Below, piece after piece: positions 22,501 through 35,697 of a stretch of 64,000 nt of DNA (position 1 is its first letter; each line of letters opens with the position of its first letter). Position numbers and translations under genes: made by a program. The stretch lies in assembly GCF_032854445.1 (NCBI RefSeq), contig NC_088295.1:75358028-75422027 (forward strand). The letters run 5' to 3'. Origin of the DNA: Liolophura sinensis (taxonomy: Eukaryota > Mollusca > Polyplacophora > Chitonida > Chitonidae). The notes beneath the pieces are model-generated. The model searched no databases and was not told the origin of the DNA. It worked only from the letters and a program-made list of their open reading frames with translations.

Positions 22501-25500
22501 CGGTCCGGAGATATGGTGTAAATTCTGTATCCTGGCTGTGTAATAGCGGTCACATAGACTTGGTGTAAAATCTGTGGCCTGGCCGTGTAATAGCGGCCAT
22601 ATAGACGTGGTATAAAATCTCTTTTCTTTCTGTGTAATAGCGGCCCTGAGATATGGTGTAAATTCTGTATCCTGGCTGTGTAACTGCGGTCACATGGCCA
22701 TGGCGTAAAATCTGTATCCTAGCTGTGTGTTGGAGGTCACATAGACATGGTGTAAAATCTGTATACTGGTTGTGTATTAAAAGTGACATCTGACATGGTT
22801 TAAAATCTGTATTCTGGCTGTATATTGGTGGTCACATCTGACATGGCGTAAAATCTACAACCTAGTTGTGTAGTAGCGGTTACATAGACATGGTGTAAAA
22901 TCTGTAACTTGGCTGTGTATTAGCGGTTACATGAACATGGTGTAAGATCTCTACCCTGGTTGTCTGGTAGCGATCACACAGTTATGGTGTAAAATCTGTA
23001 TCCTGGCTGTGTATTAGCCGTCACATCTGACATGGTGTAAGATGTGTATTCTGGCTGTGTATTAGCGGTGACAGAGACATGTTGTAAAAGCTGTTTTCTG
23101 GCAGTGTAATAGCAGTCACATCCGATATAGTGTAAAATCTGTATCCTGGCTGTGTAGTAGCCGTCACATAAACATCGTGGAAAACCAGTATCCTGGCTGT
23201 GTATTAAAAGTGACATCTGACATGGTGTAAAGTCTGTATCCTGGCTATGTATTAGCGGTCACATCTGACATGGTGTCAATTCTGTATCATGGTTGTGTAG
23301 TAGCGGTCACGTAGACATGGTGTTAAACCTGTCTCCTCTCTGTGTATCAGTGGTCACATAGACATGATGTAAAATCTGTATCCTGACTGTGTATTAGCGG
23401 TTTCATTGACGTGGTGAAATATCTGTATCCTGTCTGTCTGGTAGCGGTCACATCTGACATGGTGAAAAATCTGTATTTTGGGTGTGTATTAGCAGTCACA
23501 TGGACGTGGTGTAAAATCTATATCCTGGCTGTGTAGTAGCGGTCACATTGTCATATTGTATAATCTGTATCCTAGCTGTGTATTAGCGGTCACATCTGAC
23601 ATGATGTAAAATCTGTTTTCTGGCTGTGTATTAGCGGTTACATAAACAAGGTGTAAAATAATTTTTCTGGCTGTGTAATATTGGTCACATAGACATGGTG
23701 GAAATTCTGTATCCTGGCTGTGTATTAGCGCTTACATAGACCTGATGTAAAATCTGTGGCCTGGCCGTGTAATAGCGGCCATATAGACGTGGTGTAAAAT
23801 CTGTGGTCTGGCTGTGAGAAATCTGTATCCTGTCTGTGTGTTAGCAGTCACATGGACATGGTGTAAAATCTGTACCTGGCTGTGTATTAGCAGTCAAAAC
23901 TCTGTATTTGTGGTCACATAGACATTGTGTAAAATTTGTTTCCTGGTTATGTATTAGCGGTCACATCTGACATAGTGTAAACTTTGTATCTTGGCTGTGT
24001 ATTAGCGGTCACATAGACATGGTGTAAAATCTGTATCATGGTTGTGTATTAGCGGTCACATCTGACATAGTGTAAAATGTGTATCCTGGTTGTGTGGTAG
24101 CGGTCACATCTGACATGATGTAAAATGTGTATCCTGGCTGTGTATTAGCGGTCACATGGACATGGTGTAAAATCTGTATCCTGGCTGTGTAGTAGCGGTC
24201 ACATTGCCATGATGTATAATCTGTATCCTAGCTGTGTATTAGCGGTCACATCTGACATGGTGTCAATTCTGTATCATGGTTGTGTAGTAGCGGTCACGTA
24301 GACATGGTGTTAAACCTGTCTCCTCTCTGTGTATCAGTGGTCACATAGACATGATGTAAAATCTGTATCCTGACTGTGTATTAGCGGTTTCATTGACGTG
24401 GTGAAATATCTGTATCCTGTCTGTCTGGTAGCGGTCACATCTGACATGGTGAAAAATCTGTATTTTGGGTGTGTATTAGCAGTCACATGGACGTGGTGTA
24501 AAATCTATATCCTGGCTGTGTAGTAGCGGTCACATTGTCATGATGTATAATCTGTATCCTAGCTGTGTAGTAGCGGTCACATCTGACATGATGTAAAATC
24601 TGTTTTCTGGCTGTGTATTAGCGGTTACATAAACAAGGTGTAAAATAACTTTTCTGGCTGTGTAATATTGGTCACATAGACATGGTGGAAATTCTGTATC
24701 CTGGCTGTGTATTAGCGCTTACATAGACCTGATGTAAAATCTGTGGCCTGGCCGTGTAATAGCGGCCATATAGACGTGGTATAAAATCTGTGGTCTGGCT
24801 GTGAGAAATCTGTATCCTGCCTGTGTGTTAGCAGTCACATGGACATGGTGTAAAATCTGTACCTGGCTGTGTATTAGCAGTCAAAAATCTGTATTTGTGG
24901 TCACATAGACATTGTGTAAAATTTGTTTCCTGGTTATGTATTAGCGGTCACATCTGACATAGTGTAAACTTTGTATCTTGGCTGTGTATTAGCGGTCACA
25001 TAGACATGGTGTAAAATCTGTATCATGGTTGTGTATTAGCGGTCACATCTGACATAGTGTAAAATGTGTATCCTGGTTGTGTGGTAGCGGTCACATCTGA
25101 CATGATGTAAAATGTGTATCCTGGCTGTGTATTAGCGGTCACATGGACATGGTGTAAAATCTGTATCCTGGCTGTGTAGTAGCGGTCACATTGCCATGAT
25201 GTATAATCTGTATCCTAGCTGTGTATTAGCGGTCACATCTGACATGACGTAAAATCTGTTTTCTGGCTGTGTATTAGCGGTTACATAAACATGGTGTAAA
25301 ATAATTTTTCTGGCTGTGTAATATTGGTCACATAGACATGGTGGAAATTCTGTATCCTGGCTGTGTATTAGCGCTTACATAGACCTGATGTAAAATCTGT
25401 GGCCTGGCTGTGTAATAGCGGCCATATAGACGTGGTATAAAATCTGTGGTCTGGCTGTGAGAAATCTGTATCCTGCCTGTGTGTTAGCAGTCACATGGAC

Positions 25501-28500
25501 ATGGTGTAAAATCTGTACCTGGCTGTGTATTAGCAGTCAAAAATCTGTATTTGTGGTCACATAGACATTGTGTAAAATTTGTTTCCTGGTTATGTATTAG
25601 CGGTCACATCTGACATAGTGTAAACTTTGTATCTTGGCTGTGTATTAGCGGTCACATAGACATGGTGTAAAATCTGTATCATGGTTGTGTATTAGCGGTC
25701 ACATCTGACATAGTGTAAAATGTGTATCCTGGTTGTGTGGTAGCGGTCACATCTGACATGATGTAAAATGTGTATCCTGGCTGTGTATTAGCGGTCACAT
25801 GGACATGGTGTAAAATGTGTATCCTGGCTGTGTATTAGCGGTCACATTGCCATGATGTATAATCTGTATCCTAGCTGTGTATTAGCGGTTACATAAACAT
25901 GGTGTAAAATAACTTTTCTGGCTGTGTAATATTGGTCACATAGGCATGGTGGAAATTCTGTATCCTGGCTGTGTATTAGCGCTTACATAGACCTGGTGTA
26001 AAATCTGTGGCCTGGCCATGTAATAGCGGCCATATAGACGTGGTGTAAAATCTGTGGTCTGGCTGTGAGAAATCTGTATCCTGCCTGTGTGTTAGCAGTC
26101 ACATGGACATGGTGTAAAATCTGTACCTGGCTGTGTATTAGCAGTCAAAAATCTGTATTTGTGGTCACAGAGACATTGTGTAAAATTTGTTTCCTGGTTA
26201 TGTATTAGCGGTCACATCTGACATAGTGTAAACTTTGTATCTTGGCTGTGTATTAGCGGTCACATAGACATGGTGTAAAATCTGTATCATGGTTGTGTAT
26301 TAGTGGTCACATCTGACATAGTGTAAAATGTGTATCCTGGTTGTGTGGTAGCGGTCACATCTGACATGATGTAAAATGTGTATCCTGGCTGTGTATTAGC
26401 GGTCACATGGACATGGTGTAAAATCTGTATCCTGGCTGTGTAGTAGCGGTCACATTGCCATGATGTATAATCTGTATCCTAGCTGTGTATTAGCGGTTAC
26501 ATAAACATGGTGTAAAATAACTTTTCTGGCTGTGTAATATTGGTCACATAGACAAGGTGGAAATTCTGTATCCTGGCTGTGTATTAGCGCTTACATAGAC
26601 CTGGTGTAAAATCTGTGGCCTGGCCATGTAATAGCGGCCATATAGACGTGGTGTAAAATCTGTAGTCTGGCTGTAAGAAATCTGTATCCTGCCTGTGTGT
26701 TAGCAGTCACATGGACATGGTGTAAAATCTGTTCCTGGCTGTGTATTAGCAGTCACATCTGACATGGTGTAAAATCTATATCCTGGCTGTGTATTTGTGG
26801 TCACATAGACATTGTGTAAAATTTGTTTCCTAGTTATGTATTAGCGGTCACATATGACATAGTGTAAACTTTGTATCTTGGCTGGGTATTAGCGGTCACA
26901 TAGACATGGTGTAAAATCTGTATCATTGTTGTGTATTAGCGGTCACATCTGACATAGTGTAAAATCTGTATCCTGGTTGTGTGGTAGCGGTCACATGGAC
27001 ATGGTGTAAAATCTGTATCCTGGCTGTGTGGTAGCGGTCATATAGATATGGTGTAAAATCTGTATTCTGGCTTTGTAGTAGCGGTCACATCTGACATGGT
27101 GCAAAATCTGTATCCTTGCTGTGTATTATCGGTCACATCTGACATGGTGCAAAATCTGTATCCTTGCTGTGTATCAGCGGTCACATAAACATTGTAGAAA
27201 ATCTGTACCTTGGCTGTGTGATAGCGCTCAAATCTGACATGATGTAAAATCTGTATCCTGGCTGTGTATTAGCGGTCACATCTGACATGGTGTAAATTCT
27301 GTATCATGGTTATGTATTGACATGGTGTAAAGTTTCTATCCTGGTTGTGTATTTGCGGTTACAATGACATAGTGTAAAATATGTGGCCTTGCTGTGTATT
27401 AGCGGTGACATGTGACATGGTGTAAAATGTGTATCCTGGCTGTGTATTAGCGGTGATATCTGACCTCTCCGGTCACACGTGGGATGGTCTATCAGCAACA
27501 TGGTGGTGAGATGGTTACATCTGACATGGTCATTGTGCCGTAGTGCCGTGGTAACTACCATAGGTCTACATGGTGTAAAATACCTGTTTTTTGTTTTGTT
27601 TTTTGTTGTTTTTTTTTGGTAACGTTGACATCTGTCATAAGCATGGTGTAAAATTTGTTTCCAGTTTTTGTGGTAATAGCGAAGCCTGACATGATATAAA
27701 ATCTACTAGTGTGTTTGTTTAGCATCAGTGTGGAGTAAAATCTGTGTTGTTGTTGTGTGATAAAAGTGACGTGATGTAAAATATGTAGCCTGGTTGCGTA
27801 CTAAATGTGGTTATGTTTTTATAATAGAAGAATTCCGTCGCCTTATTGAGCGTACTACAGTCGATGTTAAGTTATGTAACAGTCGCCTCAAATGAAAGCA
27901 TCATCTTTTAATCCATTTCAAGCTACAGCGATGTGTTTAGAGTTCCTCTGGATTAGATCAGTCCTTCTTGACTTTTGTACCTAACAGAATCCTCAATTTT
28001 CTGCCCGACGGATCCTTGCCAAGGAATATTCATCATTCTTAAAGAATATACATCATCAATGCCAGCTAATGAGTAGAGAGGATCAATTTTGGGCTTTGAG
28101 CGTTTCATTTGTGTGTGAAACAATACTCAGTGATTGTTACTGAGCCGGGTTTGATATCTTCCAGACAAGCAGCTATTGAAGGCATTTTCCTTCGTAAATG
28201 TCACAGTCGTGCTCATTTACCTGTGTGTGAGCTATACGACTTACATGTATGAACTGCGCCACAGGTGACCCCTATAATGGCGTGTCTTGCCTTCACATGG
28301 CGAATATTCTGTGCAAAAATGCGTTATTTTCAAAGGAATCACCTAGAATCAATAGCTACAATCTATCCAGGTCTCCTGTAAGCAAAAGTGTGAGGCCTCA
28401 GACTTCAGCGTAAACATTTTGCCCGAATCCGAGTCATCTTCACCGTAGGTATTTAGGTCCCTAAATATATTTTATTTTGAATGGGAAATTTTGCAATGTC

Positions 28501-31500
28501 ACACTTTGCGCCACACTCAATTTATCTTCTGGCACACGAGGTGTGATTTCAATTCCGGCTGTGGCCAGGGGATTTGCTGGGTCCCTTTCTTTCATTATTC
28601 AGAGGGCATTGGTGACAGCTTATGCTTTTTAAATTCCACTTATCTTCCACCAGTATGGCGTGTAAATCAAAGTTTAATTGTCGTGGTAACTTCCTACACC
28701 CCGGTGGTCTATCCTTGATACTCCGGCTTTATGGCGTCAAACAACGATCTAATAAATTTATGTGTAAATAAAGCTCTTGTAAGGATCAGGGCAAACCGTT
28801 TTACATATGATCTCCAAATTGTGTTTTTCAGATGCGCAAAATCTAACACCGACTGGTTTGGGACGTACATCCGACACGGATATGTTTAAGGTAAAGGAAT
28901 TCTGTGAACTAATATGCATACCTACAGAAAACACAAGTTTTTTTGTTAGATTTTAACACAAGTGTTTTTGTCGTTTTACGACATTTCTGTAGTTGTCTCA
29001 AAGCAGTGCACATGTATTTCTTTGTATAGTCAACTTACTTGAACTATTATCATTGATATCATCGTTTTATCTCCTTTTCAGTGTAGAAGATTGTAAATTT
29101 ATTGTAAATGTATATTGTTATAGCTTGTTTCATGCCATGAGATAAACGATACCTGCGTTAGCAGTAAAACTGGTGAGGGCTACAAATTGCCTTTTGTGAA
29201 CGATAAAACTTATCCACGACCTTTTGCCTTCTTTATCGCCAACATTAGCTTATGCCATATAATAAGTCACCTGGTTATGAGCACGCGACCAGTGTGGGAA
29301 AAACCCTATGGTCCGTGACACTTTTAACTATTCACTTCTATGGTTAAAGTGACTATTCATAACAACATGATGTCGTTTGCATTCAAACACCAGGCCCAAA
29401 TCTATTTTCATTTATTTTTTAGAACTTTTAAAGCGAGATGAAAAGCATCTAGAGTATGATAATAGGTGATGGCCTTTTTTGAAAAATCTGTATGTGAAGT
29501 GTCATATCTCTTCCATCATAAGATTTTCCGCTATTTGGCCATGGAACATTTTGAAAATATTTCTGTGAGATCATCTGGGATGAACTACTTCAGAGTCAGG
29601 TAAATTCCAATGTATTTTAAGTTATCAGAATAATATAACAACCCTTTGGAAAATATGGTCCCAAAAAAGTCCACCATAAAAACAAGTACTTTAAATTTCT
29701 TGGTAAGGAAAAACTATACGAAACAGTTTCTGCTATTTATGACACAGTTGTCCGTTGTCTTTCATTTGAATCTATCTGTCAAAACAGACATTCGTATACC
29801 AGCCTTTAATTATATTCAAATACTGTAACTAGCATTAGAAAGATGTCATTTGATATATGCAATGTTCACAAACTCTATGTGATATTTGTTTAAGGTTCCC
29901 TCTGTGTGGTATTTGTTTAAGGTTCCGTGAATGCCACTCTTGTTTTGACAACGTCAAACATAACTCGACCTTCCACGAACTAACTAAATTAAATTAACTA
30001 AATAAATAAATAAATTAGCAAACCGAGTGAGGCATACATTTATATTGTGTTTATGACGAAAGAAGAACAACGTGCATAAGTTGTTCGCATTCACGGTCGA
30101 TGGCAGCTAAAATTTCACATCACAAACACACCCCTCTCCATTTATAAGTGGTGGAGAAAACGCCCTTATCGAAATTGGCGGAAACCACTATTTGCTGGTG
30201 TGCTACCTGGAACGTGATGTCGAAATATACCTCTATCTGCGACTGCTTTCACTGTACAGTGTGTATTTAAATGCCACAACGGAAATTTTCCATTTTGCAT
30301 ATTCAAGCCTTTGCAAACTTAAACACAAAGGTTTAATTGATTGGATACCGACGAGAGTTTGTTAAATAATTTTGGTAGGAGGACTTTTGCGTAACCGTCG
30401 ATTAAAGGCTGTAAACGGAGCTATATAAAGCGTATCGATAGACCTATATATATATAATGTCTGGCTTGATTAAGAAGAGAGGGGTCTGCATGACCCAAGG
30501 GATAAGATGGCCAGTGCGGCGCAATGGCCCAGGAGCCTCTCACCAATGCGGTCGCTGTGAGTTCAAGTTCAGCTCATGCTGGCTTCCTCCTCGGCTATAC
30601 ATGGGAAGGCCTCCCAGCAACCTGCTTATGGTCGCGGTTTTCCTCCGGGATCTGTCCTGCTTCCTCCAACCGTAATGCTGACCGCCGCCGTATAAGTGTA
30701 ATATTCTTGAATATGGCGTAAAACACCAATCAAACACAGAAATAAATATTTAAATAGCAATGTTATCGGCGTTGGCATATCTTTGACTCTTGAGCGGATA
30801 ACAAGACTGTAAAATCCCGGATACCGTCAGACCTCGATCAAGGTCTGACAGTTCTATTAACGAAACACCTCATATCCAGGTGGCACATAATATTACATAT
30901 TAAAGCACACAAGCCCGTTGGCGCCACCTCCCTTTCCAGGTAGCATAGTGACATCACAGAAGCAAGCGCACAAGCTCGTTGGCGCCACGACCATCCGCAG
31001 GTTGCTGGAAAACCTTCCCGCGCACAGCCGGGGAGGAAGCCAGGATGAGCTGCACTTGAACTCACAACGACCGCATTGGTGGGAGGCTCCTGGGTCATTG
31101 CGCCGCGCTGGCGTCCCTAACCCCCATCGGCCACACAGGCCCCTGGTTTTTCTTTGAGCTTCAAATATAAGGTACCACCTGAAATAACAGATATAAGTGA
31201 ATCTGCCCGCCTAACACCAGTTTGTTCTCTTACAGCATGCACTGGTGGCAGGAAAAAGGAGACCGACCCGAGGTAGAGTTAACGCGTTTAATAAAAGTTG
31301 AACAGAGGAAGTCTTCATTAATTACATGATCAATTTTTAGTCCTTCCCCTTTCATTCAGTACTTGGCAGACATGGCCTCCGTAGATGAGGAAGTATAGGC
31401 TATAGTCTTTTCTGATCCATTCTGTATTGATTCACATTGTTTGCATAGAGCATAATGCTGTGTTCACACGTATAACATAGTGCGTCGCTTACAATATCGG

Positions 31501-34500
31501 GGCTATAACATGGACATATATACGGCTTTACGTCAGTAAACTACGTCTGGTTCCTGTCGCCAGTAAATCTAGAAATTTTACTTATTAGTATTGCATAAAA
31601 TACTAAATAAATAAATATTAATAAATGAATTTACCGACGAAGTATTACTATGTAAACTACCATCAAGCCTCTGTAGTTTACATACAAGAACATGTGCATG
31701 TCAGTCGCCGAATGACCAACGTCGGCTGCTAAGACAAGCCATATGGCTTTGTTACAAAAACCACAATGGAAACGCCAGGCAGATGATGTTTTTGTACCTT
31801 TGTCGATACTTGCCTATACCAACGTTACATCACACCAGAGAAAGCCAGTAACTTGCAAGGAATTGACGGTTTACTCGGACAGTGATTAAGGAACCTAATA
31901 TAATGAGTCTCCGCTCTAGCGCAGGGGCGTTTTTACAGGTAACAGTGCCAGAGAGCGGTAACAAGTCAAATTAATCACTTAATCAACCAAGGAATCAATT
32001 AATTCATCAGTCAGTCAACTAATCAGTTGTCATTAGCGTCCGAAAACATTCCCATATGCAAGTACTACCTGCTAGCTAGAACCTCAATTTTGAAGGATGA
32101 AGGAATAAGCATAAGAAGAGTTTATCGGGCAAAAACACCACCCAAGTGATTACCATTTTCACCAGCACAATTTTTAAAGTCTGATGTTCACTTGACCAAT
32201 TCTCATTGTCATGTGAACTTCAGTCAGACTCGAGTAACCGTGTGTGTAACCTTTGTGGATTATGTTGTGACTGGGTGGGATGAGATTACCTTTTTAGAGG
32301 ACGCTTCTGTTCGTTTTAGAGCCTGCTTTTCAGGCTAATCCATACATTACAGACTAATACATGAGCCTAGTGACGTTGTCGTTGCTCAGGATTTCTGTAC
32401 AAAGTTTACTAGTGATGTAAAAACAAACATAGAATGCGGCGCATGCGCTTTAGGAGTATGTTACCTCTTTGTAATCCATTGTTTTGATACTTGCCTATCA
32501 AAGCTTCCCAAAACTAATGCGGAAGATACGAGGATGATTTATCTTTCGATATCATTTTAGCACTATTACCAGTGTATTTATTTATTTATTTATTTTATTC
32601 GTGTGTTACGCCGCACTAATACAACGGCGGCCTACTAACGGTGGGAGGAAGCTGGGCAGAGCCACGAACCTCCACAGGTTGCTGGTAGACCTTCCCACGT
32701 ACGTCCGGAGAGGAAGCCAGCAGAAGCTGGGGGTATAACTCACAGCCACCGCCTTGTTGGCAGGCTCGGGGGTCATTGGGCCGCGCTCGCACGCTAATCT
32801 CCTCGGTCATGGAGGTCCACATGAGTGTATTTAACGTAATGTATGTGGGAGAAGCTTTACGGTGCCTATACCAGCAGTAGCTTGATGAAAATCCTCTTCA
32901 GCTGAGTTAGTAGAGCACTGAACTTCTGCTAAGGGATTCCCGTGCAAATCGTGGTGTGACTGATAAGTACACAGAAATGGTGACAGACATTCCAGCAATC
33001 TGTTACCCCTAACACACAAACTCCGTCAATTTCGCGAGATATCATTAACCCGTAAAGAGCCACGGCGACTTTCTCATCGACTGTACTCATGCAGGAGCTT
33101 GTTAAGCTTCGCTGCCTTCACCGCCAAGTTTCCGGCTATGTGGAACTTGGTGAATTGAATTTAAATTTAGACGTCTACAATTTATTGTGAAACAGACATT
33201 CGTATATCACGCGTAAACCAAAATCGGACGTTCTAGGAGACGTTGTACGTGATATATAATACAGTTGCTCGCTGTGTCTTGGGGATCATTACATACCCAT
33301 AGTGTGACCAGTACTGTATTCTGAATATATTCATAAAAAATACAACATAAACATACTCGCGATTTCGAGAATCATTACAAAATAGAATATCACCCTTTTC
33401 TGTGAAAAGTGCAATGAAACTCATTGGTTTCACCATTTAATAACTCAATGGTTCATGCTACAGGTTTTCTGACGCTGGGTATACCCACTGTAAAAAGACC
33501 AAAGGATGCCTCTTACCTCAAAGCTACCATAGAGGATTTACTGAGAAACGCCAACGAAGAGGAGAAAAGAGAACTGACTCTGGTGATATTTCTGGCGGAT
33601 TTTGACAAGGCAGCCAGGGATGAAATAAAGGCGGATATTATTAATAAATTTAACAGTCACATTGAAGATGGCCTTATACAAGTCATAGAGGCTCCGCGCA
33701 TGTTTTACCCTTCCCTTGATAACCTCCCGAAGACTGCTTATAAACACTCACCGACAAAGGTTCGCTGGATATCGAAACAAAACTACGATTATGCCTTTCT
33801 GATGCTATATTCGAAGGATTTGTCAGAGTACTATCTGCAATTGGAAGACGATTTGTCTACGATTCCTAATTACATAACAGAGATTCGAAAATTTATTCAG
33901 CGATATCAAAAAAGCCAATGGACATGCCTGGAGTTCTCAGCTCTTGGATTCATAGCTAAGCTCTATCGATCGCGAGATTTATATAAACTTGCAAAGATGA
34001 TGATGTTATTTTTCTACGAGCAGCCAAATGATGTAACCTATTTAATTTTCAACCAACTGATGCAGCAACCTCACCGGATAGTCCGAAAACCTACCATATT
34101 TAAACACATGGGTTTGCATTCATCGCTTCCGGAGAAACTCGAGCAACGAGTGGATCCCCTGTTCTTACAAGACAACAATGGGAACAGAACAAACAAAGTC
34201 AAAACGGTTCTTAATCCACCTGCTAAAGTGTCAACTAATCTTAGAATATACGAGGACCATAGGCTCGAACATTGTTACGGGAAGAAAGGTCCTCTGTGGA
34301 CATTTGGCCCACGGAAAGGGGCGACAATCTCAATCGTTTTTAACCAGCCACAGCGTCTTTTGTCTGTGACCGTCCTGTCTGGACCGGATGACCATCCAGA
34401 TGACTTCTTGCAAAATGCCGTACTTCGGATTGGTCAAAAGTTTAGCGTTACATGCACAGATATATACGCCGTGCAAATATTCAAATTCGGACAAGCTGAC

Positions 34501-34620
34501 TTAGAGCTGGATAAAGAGGCCCAAGATATACCCGCAAGTTGCATACAGATACAAACGCTGGCAGGACAAAACAACTGGTTGATGATATCTGACATCAGTG
34601 TAAGAGCAGTCGAATCATGA
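19501..34620 (+). CDS. MGAT4C: MGAT4C-like beta-1,4-N-acetylglucosaminyltransferase (GnT-IV family), complete, four exons
   Basis: Exons: 19501-19639, 28832-28890, 31236-31272 and 33464-34620. Every junction has GT-AG ends and matching phase (1, 0, 1); the total is 1392 bases and 463 residues, against about 478 for human MGAT4C. It is a type II Golgi enzyme: short tail MNIQPRYR, signal anchor about residues 9-26, a short stem, then the catalytic domain from residue 79 (GFLTLGIPTVKR). It keeps VIFLADF, KQNYDYAFLM and the metal-binding LEDD motif (Glu206-Asp208). The C-terminal part from about residue 310 (KVSTNLRIYEDH) matches the lectin-like domain of GnT-IV enzymes, ending NNWLMISDISV. The LADF motif and length favour MGAT4C over MGAT4A/B. 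GnT-IV adds GlcNAc to the alpha-1,3 mannose arm of N-glycans; activity of the C subgroup is less certain. ATTAAA at 34841 and AATAAA at 35297 are possible poly(A) signals. Confidence 0.88.
20500..27830. repeat. Large minisatellite, 47-48 bp unit, about 150 copies, in intron 1 of the MGAT4C-like gene
   Basis: The unit contains GTGTATTAGCGGTCACAT, then TCTGACATGGTGTAAAA or AGACATGGTGTAAAA, then TCTGTATCCTGGCT. Successive GTAAAAT marks lie 47 or 48 bases apart. Units vary by substitutions and small length changes; the array decays near both ends (20500-20700 and 27450-27830). From about 23400 to 26900 it shows higher-order repeats. Open frames on the minus strand are echoes of the 16-codon periodicity and are not genes. 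Confidence 0.95.
27831..28831. other. Rest of intron 1, nothing recognised
   Basis: Unique sequence between the minisatellite and exon 2 with no frame supported by splice sites. Confidence 0.4.
28891..30482. other. Intron 2, unique part
   Basis: AT-rich. A short direct duplication (GTATTTGTTTAAGGTTCC type) lies near 29880-29930. No exon or RNA gene is seen. Confidence 0.4.
30483..30750 (+). repeat. Main-family SINE in intron 2
   Basis: Shows CACCAATGCGGTCGCTGTGA with B box GAGTTCAAGTTC, CCAGCAACCTGC and the tail AAAACACCAATCAAACA. The head start is degenerate. Two small open frames inside are artefacts. Confidence 0.85.
30985..31144 (-). repeat. Main-family SINE, 5' half, minus strand
   Basis: The complement of the head and middle: CGACCATCCGCAGGTTGCTG, CTTGAACTCACAACGACCGC and GGCCACACAGGCCCC. 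The 3' tail is missing. It ends about 90 bases before exon 3 of the MGAT4C-like gene. Confidence 0.8.
31273..32374. other. Intron 3, unique part
   Basis: No exon or repeat recognised. A short run of simple (ATCA)-type repeats lies at about 31975-32030. Confidence 0.35.
32375..32465. repeat. Dispersed repeat of unknown family, copy 2 (fragment)
   Basis: GATTTCTGTACAAAGTTTAC, TAGTGATGTA and GCATGCGCTTTAGGAGTATG match, with substitutions, the 3' part of the copy at 49565-49765. Confidence 0.45.
32581..32823 (-). repeat. Main-family SINE, minus strand, with target duplication, in intron 3
   Basis: Begins with the (TTTA)n tail, passes through GGTTGCTGGTAGACCTTCCC, and ends in the head complement CTCGGTCATGGAGGTCC. 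AGTGTATTTA flanks it at 32571-32580 and 32824-32833. Confidence 0.85.
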
Positions 34621-35346
34621 CTTGTTAATCAGCAGTAGCGACTGTACAGAGAGGTTATTATGTTTTACTTGGTTGCCATGTATTATTTTCAGTCCGTGGA
34701 AAACTATATGTTCACGCAACCTAAAGGTCGAGACTTGTTTATCGCCATTTATTTACCTTTCTATGCGTATTTCGTTTATTTTAGGCATTTATGAATGCTT
34801 TAATACTGACTGATTTAATTTTCACCGTGCACTCTATGGAATTAAACACACTTCGTGGAAATTACGGGTACCGCGGTGATTTACAAAAATAATTGTCTGA
34901 GTCCATATGGTTTTATTCAGTTAGAGTATATATAATGAGTACATAAAATGTGGTATATAAACTACTGGCTCTACATGGGAAGTGTTTCATGACTCATGTG
35001 ACAAAGCAGCCAGCCAATAGAAATATTAGTGCTGGTATATTTCAAGGCTTTTGAGTGTTATAGGAAAGGAAATAGAACTGTTACAGGTTGGCTACTGTCA
35101 CATGACACTTCAGATAATCTCTGAACTGCTCACGAGTGTAAAGAGGTGTAATTTTTTACACTTATAGAGTGTTATATTTTTAGCACTTTAATGTTTAGCG
35201 TGTACGGTCAACCTAGGCTTAGACTTCTTTTTGCAAGATACCCCTGTTGAATAGTTATTTTTCAGCGACAAAGCTTAAATTATCTCGGTATTGTAGAATA
35301 AACGTCAAACACTTGCACAACTATTGTACACCACATATTAAATTGT
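34621..35346. other. 3' UTR and flank of the MGAT4C-like gene
   Basis: No coding signal. Possible poly(A) signals are ATTAAA at 34841 and AATAAA at 35297. Confidence 0.4.
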
Positions 35347-35441
35347 GTCATGCTGGCTTCCTCTCCGGCCGTAAGTGGGAAGGTCTGCCAGCAACCTGCG
35401 GATGGTCGTGGGTTTCCCCCGGGCTCTGCCCGGTTTCCACC
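35347..35441 (+). repeat. SINE middle fragment
   Basis: CATGCTGGCTTCCTCTCCGG to TGCCCGGTTTCCACC matches the middle of the 5660 SINE closely. Both ends are missing and it abuts the next tandem array directly. Confidence 0.75.
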
Positions 35442-35697
35442 TCAAATATTCGTACAGCATGGTATATCAAGAGTTGTGGAGGTAACATCAGATATTTCTA
35501 CAGCATGGTATATCAAGAGTTTTGGAGATAACCTCAAATATTCGTACAGCATGGTATATGAAGAGTTGTGAAGGTAGGCTCAAATATTTGTACACCATGG
35601 CATATCAAGAGTTGTAGAGGTAAGCTCAGATATTCCTACAGCATGGTATATCAAGAGTTGTGGAGGTAACATCAGATATTTGTACAGCATTGTGGAG
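35441..35697. repeat. Tandem repeat, about 46-48 bp unit, five to six copies
   Basis: The unit ACAGCATGGTATATCAAGAG is followed by TTGTGGAGGTAACATCAGAT. It begins exactly where the SINE fragment stops. Confidence 0.85.

Noticed and set aside
21323-23216. Repeated protein-like frames (PGYRFYTMSDVT type) on the minus strand
   Set aside because: They follow the 16-codon period of the minisatellite and are broken wherever a unit is 47 bases long. No gene start or continuous frame exists.
20500-27830. CRISPR-like regular spacing
   Set aside because: The whole unit repeats, with no alternation of constant repeats and unique spacers, in an animal genome.
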